NCBI RefSeq assembly: GCF_004761975.1
Contig: NZ_RQII01000054.1
Location: forward strand, 1-64,000
Reading direction: 5' to 3'
DNA from: Planococcus koreensis
Lineage (GTDB): Bacteria > Bacillota > Bacilli > Bacillales_A > Planococcaceae
Length of the DNA stretch: 64,000 nucleotides
The translations under genes and the position numbers were made by a program. This document shows positions 25,428 to 33,812 of the stretch, one piece after another. Every line of letters starts with the position of its first letter. Position 1 is the stretch's first letter. A model generated the notes under the pieces. That model searched no databases. It had not been told where the DNA came from and saw only the letters and a program-made list of their open reading frames with translations.

Positions 25428-27698
25428 TTACCCCTTCACGCCTTTTCTTAGCCACTTCGCCGTCAATGTTTCCGACTCGAGCATGCTTTCCGGTGTCCCT
25501 TCAAACAACACTTCGCCGCCTTTTTTTCCGCCGCCTGGACCCATTTCGATGATCCAGTCGCTCGCGGCGATAAAGTTCAGATTGTGCTCGATGAGGATGA
25601 CCGAATTGCCTTTTTCGACAAGGCCTTGGAAGACGTCCAATAAATGAGCGTTGTCTTTGGTGTGCAAGCCTAATGATGGTTCATCCAATAAATAGATTTG
25701 CCCTTCTTTTTTCAGGTGGCTGGCAAGCTTGAGGCGCTGCACTTCTCCGCCGCTTAATGAACTGGTCGTCTGGCCGAGTGTCAGGTAGCCCAAGCCGACA
25801 TCTTTCAAGGTATCCACTTTTCTGACGATTTTCGGCATTTTTAAATACTGATTGGTTTCGTCGATCGACAGTTCCAGAATCTCCACAATATTTTTTCCTA
25901 AGTGGCGATGGGACAAGGCTTCATCCGAATACCGCGTGCCTCTGCAAGCTTCGCATGTGACGGTGACAGGATCCGCAAAAGCGACGTCCGGCGTAGTGAC
26001 GCCTTTGCCTTCGCAGACCGGGCAGGCGCCAGACGAATTAAAGCTGAACAAGCCCACCGGCTGTCCCGTTTCTTTGGCCAGAATCGACCGGATGTCATCC
26101 ATGATTCCCATATAAGTCGCGAGTGTCGACCGGCTGGATGTTCCGATGCTGCCTTGGCCCACTGAGATGGTTTCAGGATAGTTGCCGGTAAATGCGTCGA
26201 ACATTAACGAGCTCTTGCCGGACCCTGAAACGCCGCATACCGACACCAGGACGTTTTTCGGAATGTCCACACTGACATTTTTCAAGTTATTGGCCGAAGC
26301 ATTTTTGATTGAAAAACTGTTTTCTGCCTGCCTTGGGGTTTTATTCACACTGACTTTATGATCCAAATCGGTGATGGCTGAAGCTTTCTTTAACCCTGCC
26401 TGTGCGCCTTGATACACCACTTCGCCGCCGCTCACTCCCGCTCCCGGACCCATTTCGATGATTTCATCTGCCGTTTTGATGACCGCTAAATTGTGTTCGA
26501 TGACGACGACAGTATTGTAATTGTCTCTTAAATCTTTCAACATATGCGTCAGCATGTCGATTTCTTCCGGGTGAAGCCCTGCACTGGGTTCATCAAAAAT
26601 ATAGGTGATGTTGTTCAGGCTGCTGCCTAAATGGCGGGCGATTTTCACGCGCTGCGCTTCGCCGCCCGACAGCGTGCCCACTTTTCGCGCCAGACTCAAA
26701 TAGCCCAAGCCCAGGTCCACCAGCTGTTTGACACTCGGGTAGGCCTGTTGCGCGATGGATGTGCCGACCGGGTCTTTTATATTCGCCAGTTCCCCCAGCA
26801 GATCCGTCATTTCCAAGTGGTCGTATTGGGCGATATTAAGCCCGTTGATTTTGCATTCCAGTACTTTCGGGTTCAATCCTGAACCTTCGCAGGTCGGACA
26901 CGGTGTATTTGTGGTCATCGCCATCACGTCATCCTGGGATATTATTTTAAGTTTCGTGAGGTCGCGGTTAATGTACAGGCGAATGAACCGGGGAAGGATG
27001 CCGTCCCATTCAATGTCTCGATTTCCTACTTTGTAATAATACTTGCTGAATGCCCGCTCGCCTTCCGGGGGGCCGTAGACCAGCATATTATATTTTTCCT
27101 TCGTGAAATCTTTGATGGGGAGATCGGGGTCAAACAATCCGCCGTCCACCATCCATCTGCCCTGCCAGCCGGGCGGCGCCAGCGGCTTGAATCGCACTGC
27201 GGAGTCTCTGAGTGACTTCGTGTGATCGATGAGTTTGTGGATATCCGGCGCCACGATTTCCCCGAAGCCTTTGCAGACCGGACAGTTGCCGAAAGAACTT
27301 TCACTCGAAAATTCGGTGGCTGAGCCGATCGGCGGACTGCCGATCCGTGAGAACAATAGCCGGATCAACGGGTCAATATCCATATACGTGCCGACGGTCG
27401 AGCGGGAATTGCTCCGCACCGGTTTCTGTTCCACGACGACGACCGGGCTCAAGTGCTGCATCAAATCGGCATGCGGCCTTTCGTACCGCGGCATCTGGTG
27501 CCGGATATACAGCGGATAATTCAACGTCATTTGTCTTCTGCTTTCTGTCGCTAAGGTATCAAATACCACTGAGCTTTTCCCTGAACCTGACAGGCCGGTA
27601 AACACATTGATTTTTTCTTTCGGGATATTTAAATCGATGTTCTTCAAATTATTTTCGCGAAGCCCCCGCAAAATGATTTCATCTCTTTTATCTGGCAT
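25428..27698 (-). CDS. UvrA-like ABC-class ATPase (short paralogue)
   Basis: A 756-residue tandem ABC ATPase of the UvrA class, shorter than repair UvrA (about 940 residues). It has Walker A GLSGSGKSSVVFDTLATES, the zinc-finger remnants CPVCKGFGE and CPTCEGSGLN, signature LSGGEAQRVKIARHLG and a second half with GVSGSGKSSLMFD, CPVCEGKGV, and LSGGEVQRLKLASHLK followed by LLDEPSLGLH. Such short UvrA paralogues (UvrA2/DrrC type) are associated with tolerance to DNA-binding drugs rather than general excision repair. AAAAGGAGAATGTCGA puts the start at ATG 27698; a TTG at 27719 would add seven residues containing the ribosome site. Confidence 0.92.
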   Translation of the reverse strand: MPDKRDEIILRGLRENNLKNIDLNIPKEKINVFTGLSGSGKSSVVFDTLATESRRQMTLNYPLYIRHQMPRYERPHADLMQHLSPVVVVEQKPVRSNSRSTVGTYMDIDPLIRLLFSRIGSPPIGSATEFSSESSFGNCPVCKGFGEIVAPDIHKLIDHTKSLRDSAVRFKPLAPPGWQGRWMVDGGLFDPDLPIKDFTKEKYNMLVYGPPEGERAFSKYYYKVGNRDIEWDGILPRFIRLYINRDLTKLKIISQDDVMAMTTNTPCPTCEGSGLNPKVLECKINGLNIAQYDHLEMTDLLGELANIKDPVGTSIAQQAYPSVKQLVDLGLGYLSLARKVGTLSGGEAQRVKIARHLGSSLNNITYIFDEPSAGLHPEEIDMLTHMLKDLRDNYNTVVVIEHNLAVIKTADEIIEMGPGAGVSGGEVVYQGAQAGLKKASAITDLDHKVSVNKTPRQAENSFSIKNASANNLKNVSVDIPKNVLVSVCGVSGSGKSSLMFDAFTGNYPETISVGQGSIGTSSRSTLATYMGIMDDIRSILAKETGQPVGLFSFNSSGACPVCEGKGVTTPDVAFADPVTVTCEACRGTRYSDEALSHRHLGKNIVEILELSIDETNQYLKMPKIVRKVDTLKDVGLGYLTLGQTTSSLSGGEVQRLKLASHLKKEGQIYLLDEPSLGLHTKDNAHLLDVFQGLVEKGNSVILIEHNLNFIAASDWIIEMGPGGGKKGGEVLFEGTPESMLESETLTAKWLRKGVKG

Positions 27699-27774
27699 TT
27701 CGACATTCTCCTTTTCCAATCAAATCGAGTAATTATCTTGCTTTATATGTTGAGTAAATGGAGTTAGAGTTTAT

Positions 27775-27900
27775 ACACCGCTCCGGTCGCTTTGGACATG
27801 GCTCTCGCAATGAGCCGAGAAGTCCACCCGTCTCATCGCTTCGCCTAGTCCTTTGACGCGTCTCCGCTAAGATACCTCTCGATTTCAACTTACATAGTAA
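27775..27900. repeat. Inverted partial copy of the MITE-like element
   Basis: From CGCTCCGGTCGCTTTGGACA through GTCTCATCGCTTCGCCTAGT to ACCTCTCGATTTC, this stretch is the reverse complement of the right part of the element at 21412-21707, with roughly 85% match by eye. It lies in the 306-base gap between the UvrA-like gene and the gene at 28005. The family's terminal inverted repeat is not intact here. Confidence 0.65.
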
Positions 27901-27930
27901 AAGGATTCCCTGTTTTGGCCTAGCTCACAC

Positions 27931-27990
27931 AAACAAATTAAAAAGCCACTCCAAGAAATATTACTTTTCTCGGAGCGGCGATTTTTATTC
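27931..27990. repeat. Dispersed hairpin repeat copy (R7)
   Basis: AAACAAATTAAAAAGCCACT, CCAAGAAATATTACTTTTCT and CGGAGCGGCGATTTTTATTC match the R4 element. It is just beyond the stop of the minus-strand gene at 28005-28442 and can serve as its terminator. Confidence 0.7.
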
Positions 27991-28004
27991 GGCTAAGTTC
28001 TTAA

Positions 28005-28442
28005 TCATTGGTGAACATCCGTAATCTCTTTCATCAATTCAATCCAATCTTCTCGCTTGAAATCATACAAATCCAGCTCTGTTTTTCTCAGAACCATGTG
28101 AATGCTGTCGAATTTCTCGTCTGTCCGGAACCTCCACCAGCTTTTCACATTTGACGTCTTTGCGCCTGGCTCGTAATACATCAATGTTCTTTCTGGATTG
28201 ATGACTTCCTCCACCCGATCAGCGTCTAAATAATCATGCGGGAAATCAATATAAAGTGCCAGCGACGCTTTATGAGGCGTAATGTACCCGATTTTAGTCG
28301 ACGGTTCAGCGCCACTCCAAGGAACCGGTTGGTTGCTGGTAATCATCAGCCGATCGCCTTCATTCGGTTCAATCCGGCAATTCGGAAAACTGTTAAATAC
28401 TTCGAGCATTTCGCCCATTTTTTGTTCTACGGATTTATTCAT
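28005..28442 (-). CDS. Hypothetical protein, 145 aa
   Basis: I do not recognise this protein. It is soluble with mixed alpha/beta character and contains a WSGAEPSTKIGYITPHKASL segment and a tryptophan-rich SNVKSWWRFRTDEKFDS segment. It has no signal peptide. Codon use and GC content match the surrounding core genes. It has its own terminator-like repeat (27931-27990). The ATG follows GGATGGGATAGCAAA. Confidence 0.7.
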   Translation of the reverse strand: MNKSVEQKMGEMLEVFNSFPNCRIEPNEGDRLMITSNQPVPWSGAEPSTKIGYITPHKASLALYIDFPHDYLDADRVEEVINPERTLMYYEPGAKTSNVKSWWRFRTDEKFDSIHMVLRKTELDLYDFKREDWIELMKEITDVHQ

Positions 28443-28733
28443 TTTGCTATCCCATCCTTTTCAATTCATCTATCAGCCATGCATATTGCCATTCCTTATA
28501 GGCAAGATTCTACCGCTTCCTATAAGAAGATTAACGTTCCACTAATTGCTATTCTAACACGTCCGCCTGATTTCGATTACTTATGTCATAAGAATACCCT
28601 CTTCTGAATATGATATTTGACAAAGAAGCAAACTCAACGGAATATTTACAAATTTTGATATATATAAGAAAAAAGTCCTTCTCTAGTCTATAATTGTATA
28701 TAACATTAAAACCAATTTGGAGGGCGTTTACAA

Positions 28734-29420
28734 ATGGTCAAAAACATGTTCAATAAAATTTTCTCTAGCAAAACTGCTCCAGAACCATTAATCATCCCCC
28801 CTGTAGTTCAGCAACATAAGATTTATTTGTTTGAATCAAATCAATATGAACTCGAAAAAATTATTGAGTCCCCTGACTTCCAAGGCAAAGCGCCCGGATA
28901 TGTTTACTTTGTACAAGAATACATGAACGGCTCTTTCAAAATCGGCAAGACCAAAAACCTTGAGAAACGAATGAATATCTTTGGCGTGAAATTGCCTTTT
29001 GAAAATAAACTTATTTTCATTATAAAATCCGGTAACCACCATCAGACTGAAGCCGTCTTGCATAAGCATTTTTCTGCCAAAAGACTTGAAGGAGAATGGT
29101 TTGCATTAAACAAAGAGGATTTGGCCTGGATTAAAGCTGGTAAATACACTGAAGAAATTAATCAAACCATCCTCCCTCTCGAAGAGAAGAAAACGGCGAT
29201 CAAAACTGAAGATGAAAATAAAGAGGACAAGCTTTTAACGCCAAAGCAAGTGGAATTTGCAAAGACATTACTTACGAAACTGGAAAATGAATATGAACTT
29301 GCTACTGACTTAGCTACTCTGACACAAAAAGACTTAAACCGTTTAAGCGGATACTTCAGATTTAAAAATAAAGGCACTTTGACTAACCTTGTTGCTGTAG
29401 GCGTTTTGAAAGAAAAGTAA
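28734..29420 (+). CDS. T5orf172/Mug113-type GIY-YIG domain protein
   Basis: A 228-residue protein. After a 50-residue N-terminal region comes a GIY-YIG superfamily domain of the T5orf172/Mug113 type (residues about 55-135). It contains GYVYFVQEYMNGSFKIGKTK, NLEKRM (Arg79), TEAVLHKHFSAKRLEGEWF (Glu106) and the expected tyrosines. A helical C-terminal part (about 165-228) ends with LNRLSGYFRFKNKGTLTNL, resembling a small DNA-binding module. Family members are phage- and plasmid-associated nucleases. The gene is markedly more AT-rich than its left neighbours, which suggests transfer. TTTGGAGGGCGTTTACAA precedes the ATG. It may form a unit with the next gene, 193 bases on. Confidence 0.8.
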   Translation: MVKNMFNKIFSSKTAPEPLIIPPVVQQHKIYLFESNQYELEKIIESPDFQGKAPGYVYFVQEYMNGSFKIGKTKNLEKRMNIFGVKLPFENKLIFIIKSGNHHQTEAVLHKHFSAKRLEGEWFALNKEDLAWIKAGKYTEEINQTILPLEEKKTAIKTEDENKEDKLLTPKQVEFAKTLLTKLENEYELATDLATLTQKDLNRLSGYFRFKNKGTLTNLVAVGVLKEK

Positions 29421-29613
29421 TTTCTCACACAGCTTATAAACAAAGAAATAGAATTAAATGGTGTTGATATAGGAAATCTATTACCTGATTTCAGCACTTT
29501 CTTTCCCCAGAAAATTTATCAAGCATAAAATCTAACATTAGATTAAGCATTGTGGTATTATTCTAATAAAAATATTTTTTACAAATTCAGGAAATTACAA
29601 GGAGGCATTTTAT

Positions 29614-30183
29614 TTGAATCTCGGTAAATGGGGCCACTATGCTGGCAAAGTTATCTCTAAAGAAAAAGCTATAGAATTTGGGAAAAAAGGAGCCGGAAAA
29701 ATATTAGACAAGAAGGCAGACGAAACTATACAGCTTGCACTCGATAAATTTGACAAAACACTCAAATCTAAAAATGACTTTAATGCTAAATATGAAAAAC
29801 TTTGTCATACACTTATAGATCCTGATGTTGATTTTGAAGATTTTATAGATGCAATTAACGAATCTTCTTATATGGTTAAAAATTATAAAAATGAATTAGT
29901 TAATCTCCATAAAAATAATCCTAAAAATAAATCTAAATTCAAGAAATTTACTGCAGATTTCACGAAATGGGAAACACTTTTAAATAGTTTAAGAGAAGAA
30001 GCGAGGCAAAGAGTCAAGCATGAATCTACCATTGTTTTTGAGCTTAAAAAAGAATCTAAATTCTTTAATACTTCTCCCGAAATCAATTCTCAACTCATCT
30101 CTATAGAAACAGCTGAAGATTTCATTAAATACATATCAAAAATTAATAGACTTTACTTTAATAATTTTATTAAGGAAAGATAA
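29614..30183 (+). CDS. Hypothetical helical protein, 189 aa, AT-rich
   Basis: Not recognised. The protein is lysine-rich and almost all helical, with coiled-coil tendency (FEDFIDAINESSYMVKNYKN, then ELVNLHKNNPKNKSKFKKF). Its N-terminus, WGHYAGKVISKEKAIEFGKK, is amphipathic and might touch membrane. No catalytic motif is visible. It starts with TTG after ACAAGGAGGCATTTTAT. Its high AT content matches the preceding T5orf172 gene, suggesting both arrived together. A toxin, antitoxin or accessory role cannot be told apart. Confidence 0.65.
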   Translation: MNLGKWGHYAGKVISKEKAIEFGKKGAGKILDKKADETIQLALDKFDKTLKSKNDFNAKYEKLCHTLIDPDVDFEDFIDAINESSYMVKNYKNELVNLHKNNPKNKSKFKKFTADFTKWETLLNSLREEARQRVKHESTIVFELKKESKFFNTSPEINSQLISIETAEDFIKYISKINRLYFNNFIKER

Positions 30184-30279
30184 AATCGACGTCTAATTCT
30201 CAGGAATCGGCACAATGATGATTTTGAAGGAGCAGGAGGGATTTCCATCCCCTAAACCTTCCTGTTCTTCCTTTCAACA

Positions 30280-30948
30280 CTAATTCACGCTATAGACTTT
30301 TCGGCTCGGCAGCTCCAGGCAATTCAACTGTCCGCCGTAAACCGCGCCTCCGTCGATGCCGATAATCGGGTTGTCACCAAAATAGACATCATAATTCCTT
30401 GTCCCGCGCAGCATAAACACTGGTGTATGGCCAAATACTACCGTTTTTTCTCCCGAATAGGCTTCATAAAAGTCATCGCGGATCCACATCAAAATCGCTG
30501 GGTCTGTCAGCTCCACTGGCATATCCGGCTGAACGCCCGCATGCACAAAGATAAAGTCATCCGTCTCGTAGTAATACGCCGTTTTCTTAATAAAATCGAT
30601 GTGCTCCCAAAAGACAGCTGCCGTTGGAAGCGTCATGTCTTTTATCGATGGATCGTAGCTCTGCAATGTCGGCAACGCCCCATTTCTTGCCCAGATCAGC
30701 TTCGCACCGGGTTCATCGTTTACCGCGTCCAGCATCATTTGATCATGGTTGCCCCTTAAGACAATGGCCCCCCGCTTTTTCAATTCGATGACCCGCTCCA
30801 AAACCCCTTTGGAATCCGGACCGCGGTCCCCGTAATCCCCCAGTAAAATCAGCTGGTCTTCGGCGTCGTCATAGTCCGCCTTCTGCAGCAGCTCATCAAA
30901 AAGTTCAAGCTCTCCGTGAATATCGCTGATGGCCAAGATTCTTTTCAT
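30280..30948 (-). CDS. Metallophosphoesterase, PPP-type serine/threonine phosphatase-like
   Basis: A 222-residue calcineurin-like phosphoesterase with the full metal-binding set: ISDIHGELELFDELL (D, H), LLGDYGDRGPDSKGVL (GDxxDRG), VLRGNHDQMML (GNHD), FVHAGVQPDM and VVFGHTPVF. The arrangement is that of the bacterial PPP family (PrpA/PrpE-like), which removes phosphate from proteins or from Ap4A-like nucleotides. GAGGGGTGCAGACG places the start at ATG 30948; a GTG at 30957 lies inside the ribosome site. It is monocistronic. Confidence 0.92.
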   Translation of the reverse strand: MKRILAISDIHGELELFDELLQKADYDDAEDQLILLGDYGDRGPDSKGVLERVIELKKRGAIVLRGNHDQMMLDAVNDEPGAKLIWARNGALPTLQSYDPSIKDMTLPTAAVFWEHIDFIKKTAYYYETDDFIFVHAGVQPDMPVELTDPAILMWIRDDFYEAYSGEKTVVFGHTPVFMLRGTRNYDVYFGDNPIIGIDGGAVYGGQLNCLELPSRKVYSVN

Positions 30949-31311
30949 CGTCTGCACCCCTCTGCATCTATTCTTTTTTACACGAACGCCCTTGTTATTC
31001 TTTCTATTCCTTTTTGGCGGATAAAAATGTCTCTCGGGTTAGATTTTAATTTCCTTCGGAGCCATACAGCAAGAAACAGTTGCGAACCTTCTCCTTGCTT
31101 AGGGCACGATACGTTGTGTCATCAGCGCTTGTTGGAAACCTTTGATTTTTTGATTGAACAGTCCTGTGTTCACCCCAATATAATTCTTAATTTATAGTGC
31201 ATAGTTTTTTCCAATGAGGGAATAAGGTATCTAACTTGTTAGATTGTTCATTAATTAGCGCCTGCTCGTAAAATGATTGGGAAAAGCCAATAAATCGGAG
31301 GAAAACTAAAA
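30949..31311. other. Divergent intergenic region
   Basis: This 363-base gap separates the phosphatase and the STAS-domain gene, which point away from each other, so both promoters should be here. The ribosome site CGGAGG is at about 31294-31299. I see no stem-loop, repeat or small gene that I can support, and no convincing sigma-B boxes. Confidence 0.5.
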
Positions 31312-32325
31312 ATGATGAAAAAACAAATTACAGTCGGCGATGTAGAATTGAAGTGGGATTTAGAAACCGGAGAAGTCTTATTCGATGGCGGGGACGTCGT
31401 GTTCTTTTGGATTTCAGCCATGGAAACCTTCTTTGACACCATCCGGGAAATTTCAGGAACTGAAGCAACAAAACTTGTGCTGGAAACGACTGGTTTCCGC
31501 CAAGGCGTCATCGTAGGCCAAGGATTTTTACACATGAAAAACATCAACACCTCAAATGTAGTCGAATGGTTATCCAATACATATGCACCCGCAGGCTGGG
31601 GCAAAGTGAGAATTGTTAAGATGGACGAAGAGGCGAAACATTTCACGCTTCATATACAAGATGACTGGGAGTACAAAATGAACCAGCAAAAACAGAAAGG
31701 CCTTGAAGGCATCTTCGTTCCTTCCCATTACGCCGGCGTATTGACCGGTCTTTTCGGCACTAACTTCTGGTATAAAACAATTCAGTATCAAAACGAAGAG
31801 AATTCTTACAGCATCGTTGAGTATTATCCGTCTGATATTACGGTGCAGTCGAACATCCACGAGATGTCCAGAAAACAGGAAGCATCAAAGATTCGAGAAC
31901 TCGAGCGAATGGTCGATGAGAAAACGCTGATGCTGCAGAACCTCGTTAAAGAAATTTCTTCTCCCATCATTCCGGTATTGGAAAATATCGTGGTCGTGCC
32001 GATGATCGGCAGTTACGATGAAGAACGTTCGGAAGATCTTATTCACAATACGCTGAGCGAACTGCCGAGACATCAGGCACACTACCTGCTGCTTGATCTG
32101 ACCGGACTGAACAAACAAATTTCCGAACACACCGCAAGACTGATCGATAAACTTGGAGCCTCTGCCCGGCTTCTGGGCATCGAAACCATATTGGTCGGCG
32201 TGTCGCCGGAACTGGCGATGGTGATTATCCAATCCGACAATAACCTGAATAAATTCGAATGCCTGCAAAGCCTCCAGCACGGCATCTACTATGCGCTAGG
32301 CAAAAGCGGCCGGTCAATTTCATAG
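31312..32325 (+). CDS. RsbR-like STAS-domain protein with V4R-type sensor domain
   Basis: A 337-residue putative stressosome-type protein. The N-terminal ~175 residues resemble a V4R/XylR-N-like sensor (VLETTGFRQGVIVGQGFLHM, then LEGIFVPSHYAGVLTGLFGT). A coiled-coil linker (about 183-212, RKQEASKIRELERMVDEKTL) leads to a C-terminal STAS domain (about 214-330) starting ISSPIIPVLENIVVVPMIGS and including LLLDLTGL and LGIETILVGVSPELAMVI. RsbR paralogues scaffold the stressosome and control sigma B through RsbT. No RsbS, RsbT or RsbU gene adjoins this one. The ATG pair follows CGGAGGAAAACTAAAA; either ATG could be used. Confidence 0.85.
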   Translation: MMKKQITVGDVELKWDLETGEVLFDGGDVVFFWISAMETFFDTIREISGTEATKLVLETTGFRQGVIVGQGFLHMKNINTSNVVEWLSNTYAPAGWGKVRIVKMDEEAKHFTLHIQDDWEYKMNQQKQKGLEGIFVPSHYAGVLTGLFGTNFWYKTIQYQNEENSYSIVEYYPSDITVQSNIHEMSRKQEASKIRELERMVDEKTLMLQNLVKEISSPIIPVLENIVVVPMIGSYDEERSEDLIHNTLSELPRHQAHYLLLDLTGLNKQISEHTARLIDKLGASARLLGIETILVGVSPELAMVIIQSDNNLNKFECLQSLQHGIYYALGKSGRSIS

Positions 32326-32349
32326 ACTATGCTTTCATTCTAAAAACAG

Positions 32350-32386
32350 AAACACCGCCCCAGTAAAAGCTGGAGCGGTGTTTTTA
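32350..32386 (+). terminator. Terminator after the STAS-domain gene
   Basis: The stem AAACACCGCCCCAG/CTGGAGCGGTGTTT has one mismatch, loop TAAAAG, and is followed by TTT. A-rich sequence on the left may allow use from the other strand too. The next 40 bases hold a relic resembling the ACACCCGC/GCGGGTGT hairpins at 39318 and 49682. Confidence 0.85.
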
Positions 32387-32444
32387 GGTTGAATTAATTT
32401 TAAAAAACACATCCGCAATTGGAATCCGGCGGGCGTGATTTCGT

Positions 32445-33782
32445 CTATGCGTCTTCTTTCATTGATTCCTCTGGAATGATTTGGTTCAATACAATCGCAA
32501 CAAAACAGGCAATTGTGATACCTGATCCGCCAAACAACAACTTAACAACCTCCGGAAAGGCGTTCATCGCATCGGGTACTTGACTTAATCCGAGTCCAAA
32601 TACCAAAGCTAATCCAATGATGATCTTGGCTCTTTCATTTAAAGGCTCTGACGTCAATATGGCTATGCCAGTTAACGTAATCTGAGAAAAAATAATGACG
32701 GTGGCGCCTCCAATAACCGCTGGCGGCATTGTCGATACAATTGCTCCAATCTTAGGAATAAGACCAGCCAAGATCAAAAATACAGCACCAACAGCGACGA
32801 CATACCTGCTCATGATTTTTGTAAATGCGATCATGCCTACATTTTGGCTAAAAGATGTATTGGGCAACGAGTTAAAAATCGCTCCAAGCGAAGAGGTAAA
32901 ACCATTTGCGATGACGGAGCCGGAAAGCTCATTCTCTGTGGGTTCCCTGCCTGCTCCGCCCGTAGTCATTGCGGTAACATCGCCAACGGTCTCAACCGAC
33001 GTAACAATAAACATAATCATCATCGGAAGGATCGCGCCCCAGTAAAATTCCATCGGAAAATGAAACGGTTGGGGAACTGCAAACCAGGAAGCTTCTCTGA
33101 TTGGCGTAAATTCCACCATGCCCAGCGGCAAAGCCACCATATAGCCAATGGCAATCCCGATTAAAATGGAGGATGTTTTCGCCATTCCTTTTGCATATCG
33201 ATTTAGAACAAGCACAATGGCCAATACCAGTAAAGCCACCAGCCAGTTTTTAGCCGATCCGAAATCCGGAGCTCCACTGCCTCCAGCCATCGAGACAATC
33301 CCGGTAGGCAATAGCGACAACCCGATCGTCAGAACGACCGTGCCTGTGACAATCTTCGGAAAGAACCTTCTTAGTTTCTTGATGAAAAACCCTAAAGTCG
33401 CGCCAAATAAACCGCCGATCAGACTTGCACCCAATAATCCCGATATGCCAAAAGAGCTGGCAATCACTATATTAGTCGGCAGAAATCCAAAACTCGTACC
33501 CATCACTACAGGGAGCCGTGCGCCGACCATCCATATCGGGTAACATTGGATAATCGTTGCAACGCCTGCCATGATCATGGCACTTTGAACCAATATCGTT
33601 AAATCATTACCTGTGATGCCAACCACACCTGCGATGATGATCGGGACGGCAATATTGCCTAAAAACATCGCAAAAATGTGCTGCAATCCCAAAGGTATCG
33701 CTTCTTTTAATGGAGGTACACCATCCACATCGTATTTATTTGTATTCCTAATCTTCGTGTCAGCTCCAACTACTTCTTTCAT
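32445..33782 (-). CDS. NCS2 family nucleobase:cation symporter (xanthine/uracil type)
   Basis: A 445-residue nucleobase transporter with about 14 predicted helices. The N-terminal segment PLKEAIPLGLQHIFAMFLGN has the QH motif of NCS2 proteins. The substrate and proton site is in MMIMFIVTSVETVGDVTAMT and the signature region in GSVIANGFTSSLGAIFNSLP followed by NTSFSQNVG. The S-V-E-T form points to the purine (xanthine/urate) branch. The upstream gap is only about 30 bases, leaving no room for a purine riboswitch. Transcription may continue from the glycosyltransferase genes upstream, although its base composition is closer to the core genome. Confidence 0.92.
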   Translation of the reverse strand: MKEVVGADTKIRNTNKYDVDGVPPLKEAIPLGLQHIFAMFLGNIAVPIIIAGVVGITGNDLTILVQSAMIMAGVATIIQCYPIWMVGARLPVVMGTSFGFLPTNIVIASSFGISGLLGASLIGGLFGATLGFFIKKLRRFFPKIVTGTVVLTIGLSLLPTGIVSMAGGSGAPDFGSAKNWLVALLVLAIVLVLNRYAKGMAKTSSILIGIAIGYMVALPLGMVEFTPIREASWFAVPQPFHFPMEFYWGAILPMMIMFIVTSVETVGDVTAMTTGGAGREPTENELSGSVIANGFTSSLGAIFNSLPNTSFSQNVGMIAFTKIMSRYVVAVGAVFLILAGLIPKIGAIVSTMPPAVIGGATVIIFSQITLTGIAILTSEPLNERAKIIIGLALVFGLGLSQVPDAMNAFPEVVKLLFGGSGITIACFVAIVLNQIIPEESMKEDA

Positions 33783-33812
33783 AAAACACCTCTTTCCAAT
33801 CCTATTTAGATG

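Noticed and set aside
32330-33812. Purine riboswitch for the NCS2 permease
   Set aside because: Only about 30 bases separate the permease start from the upstream gene, too little for a purine aptamer.
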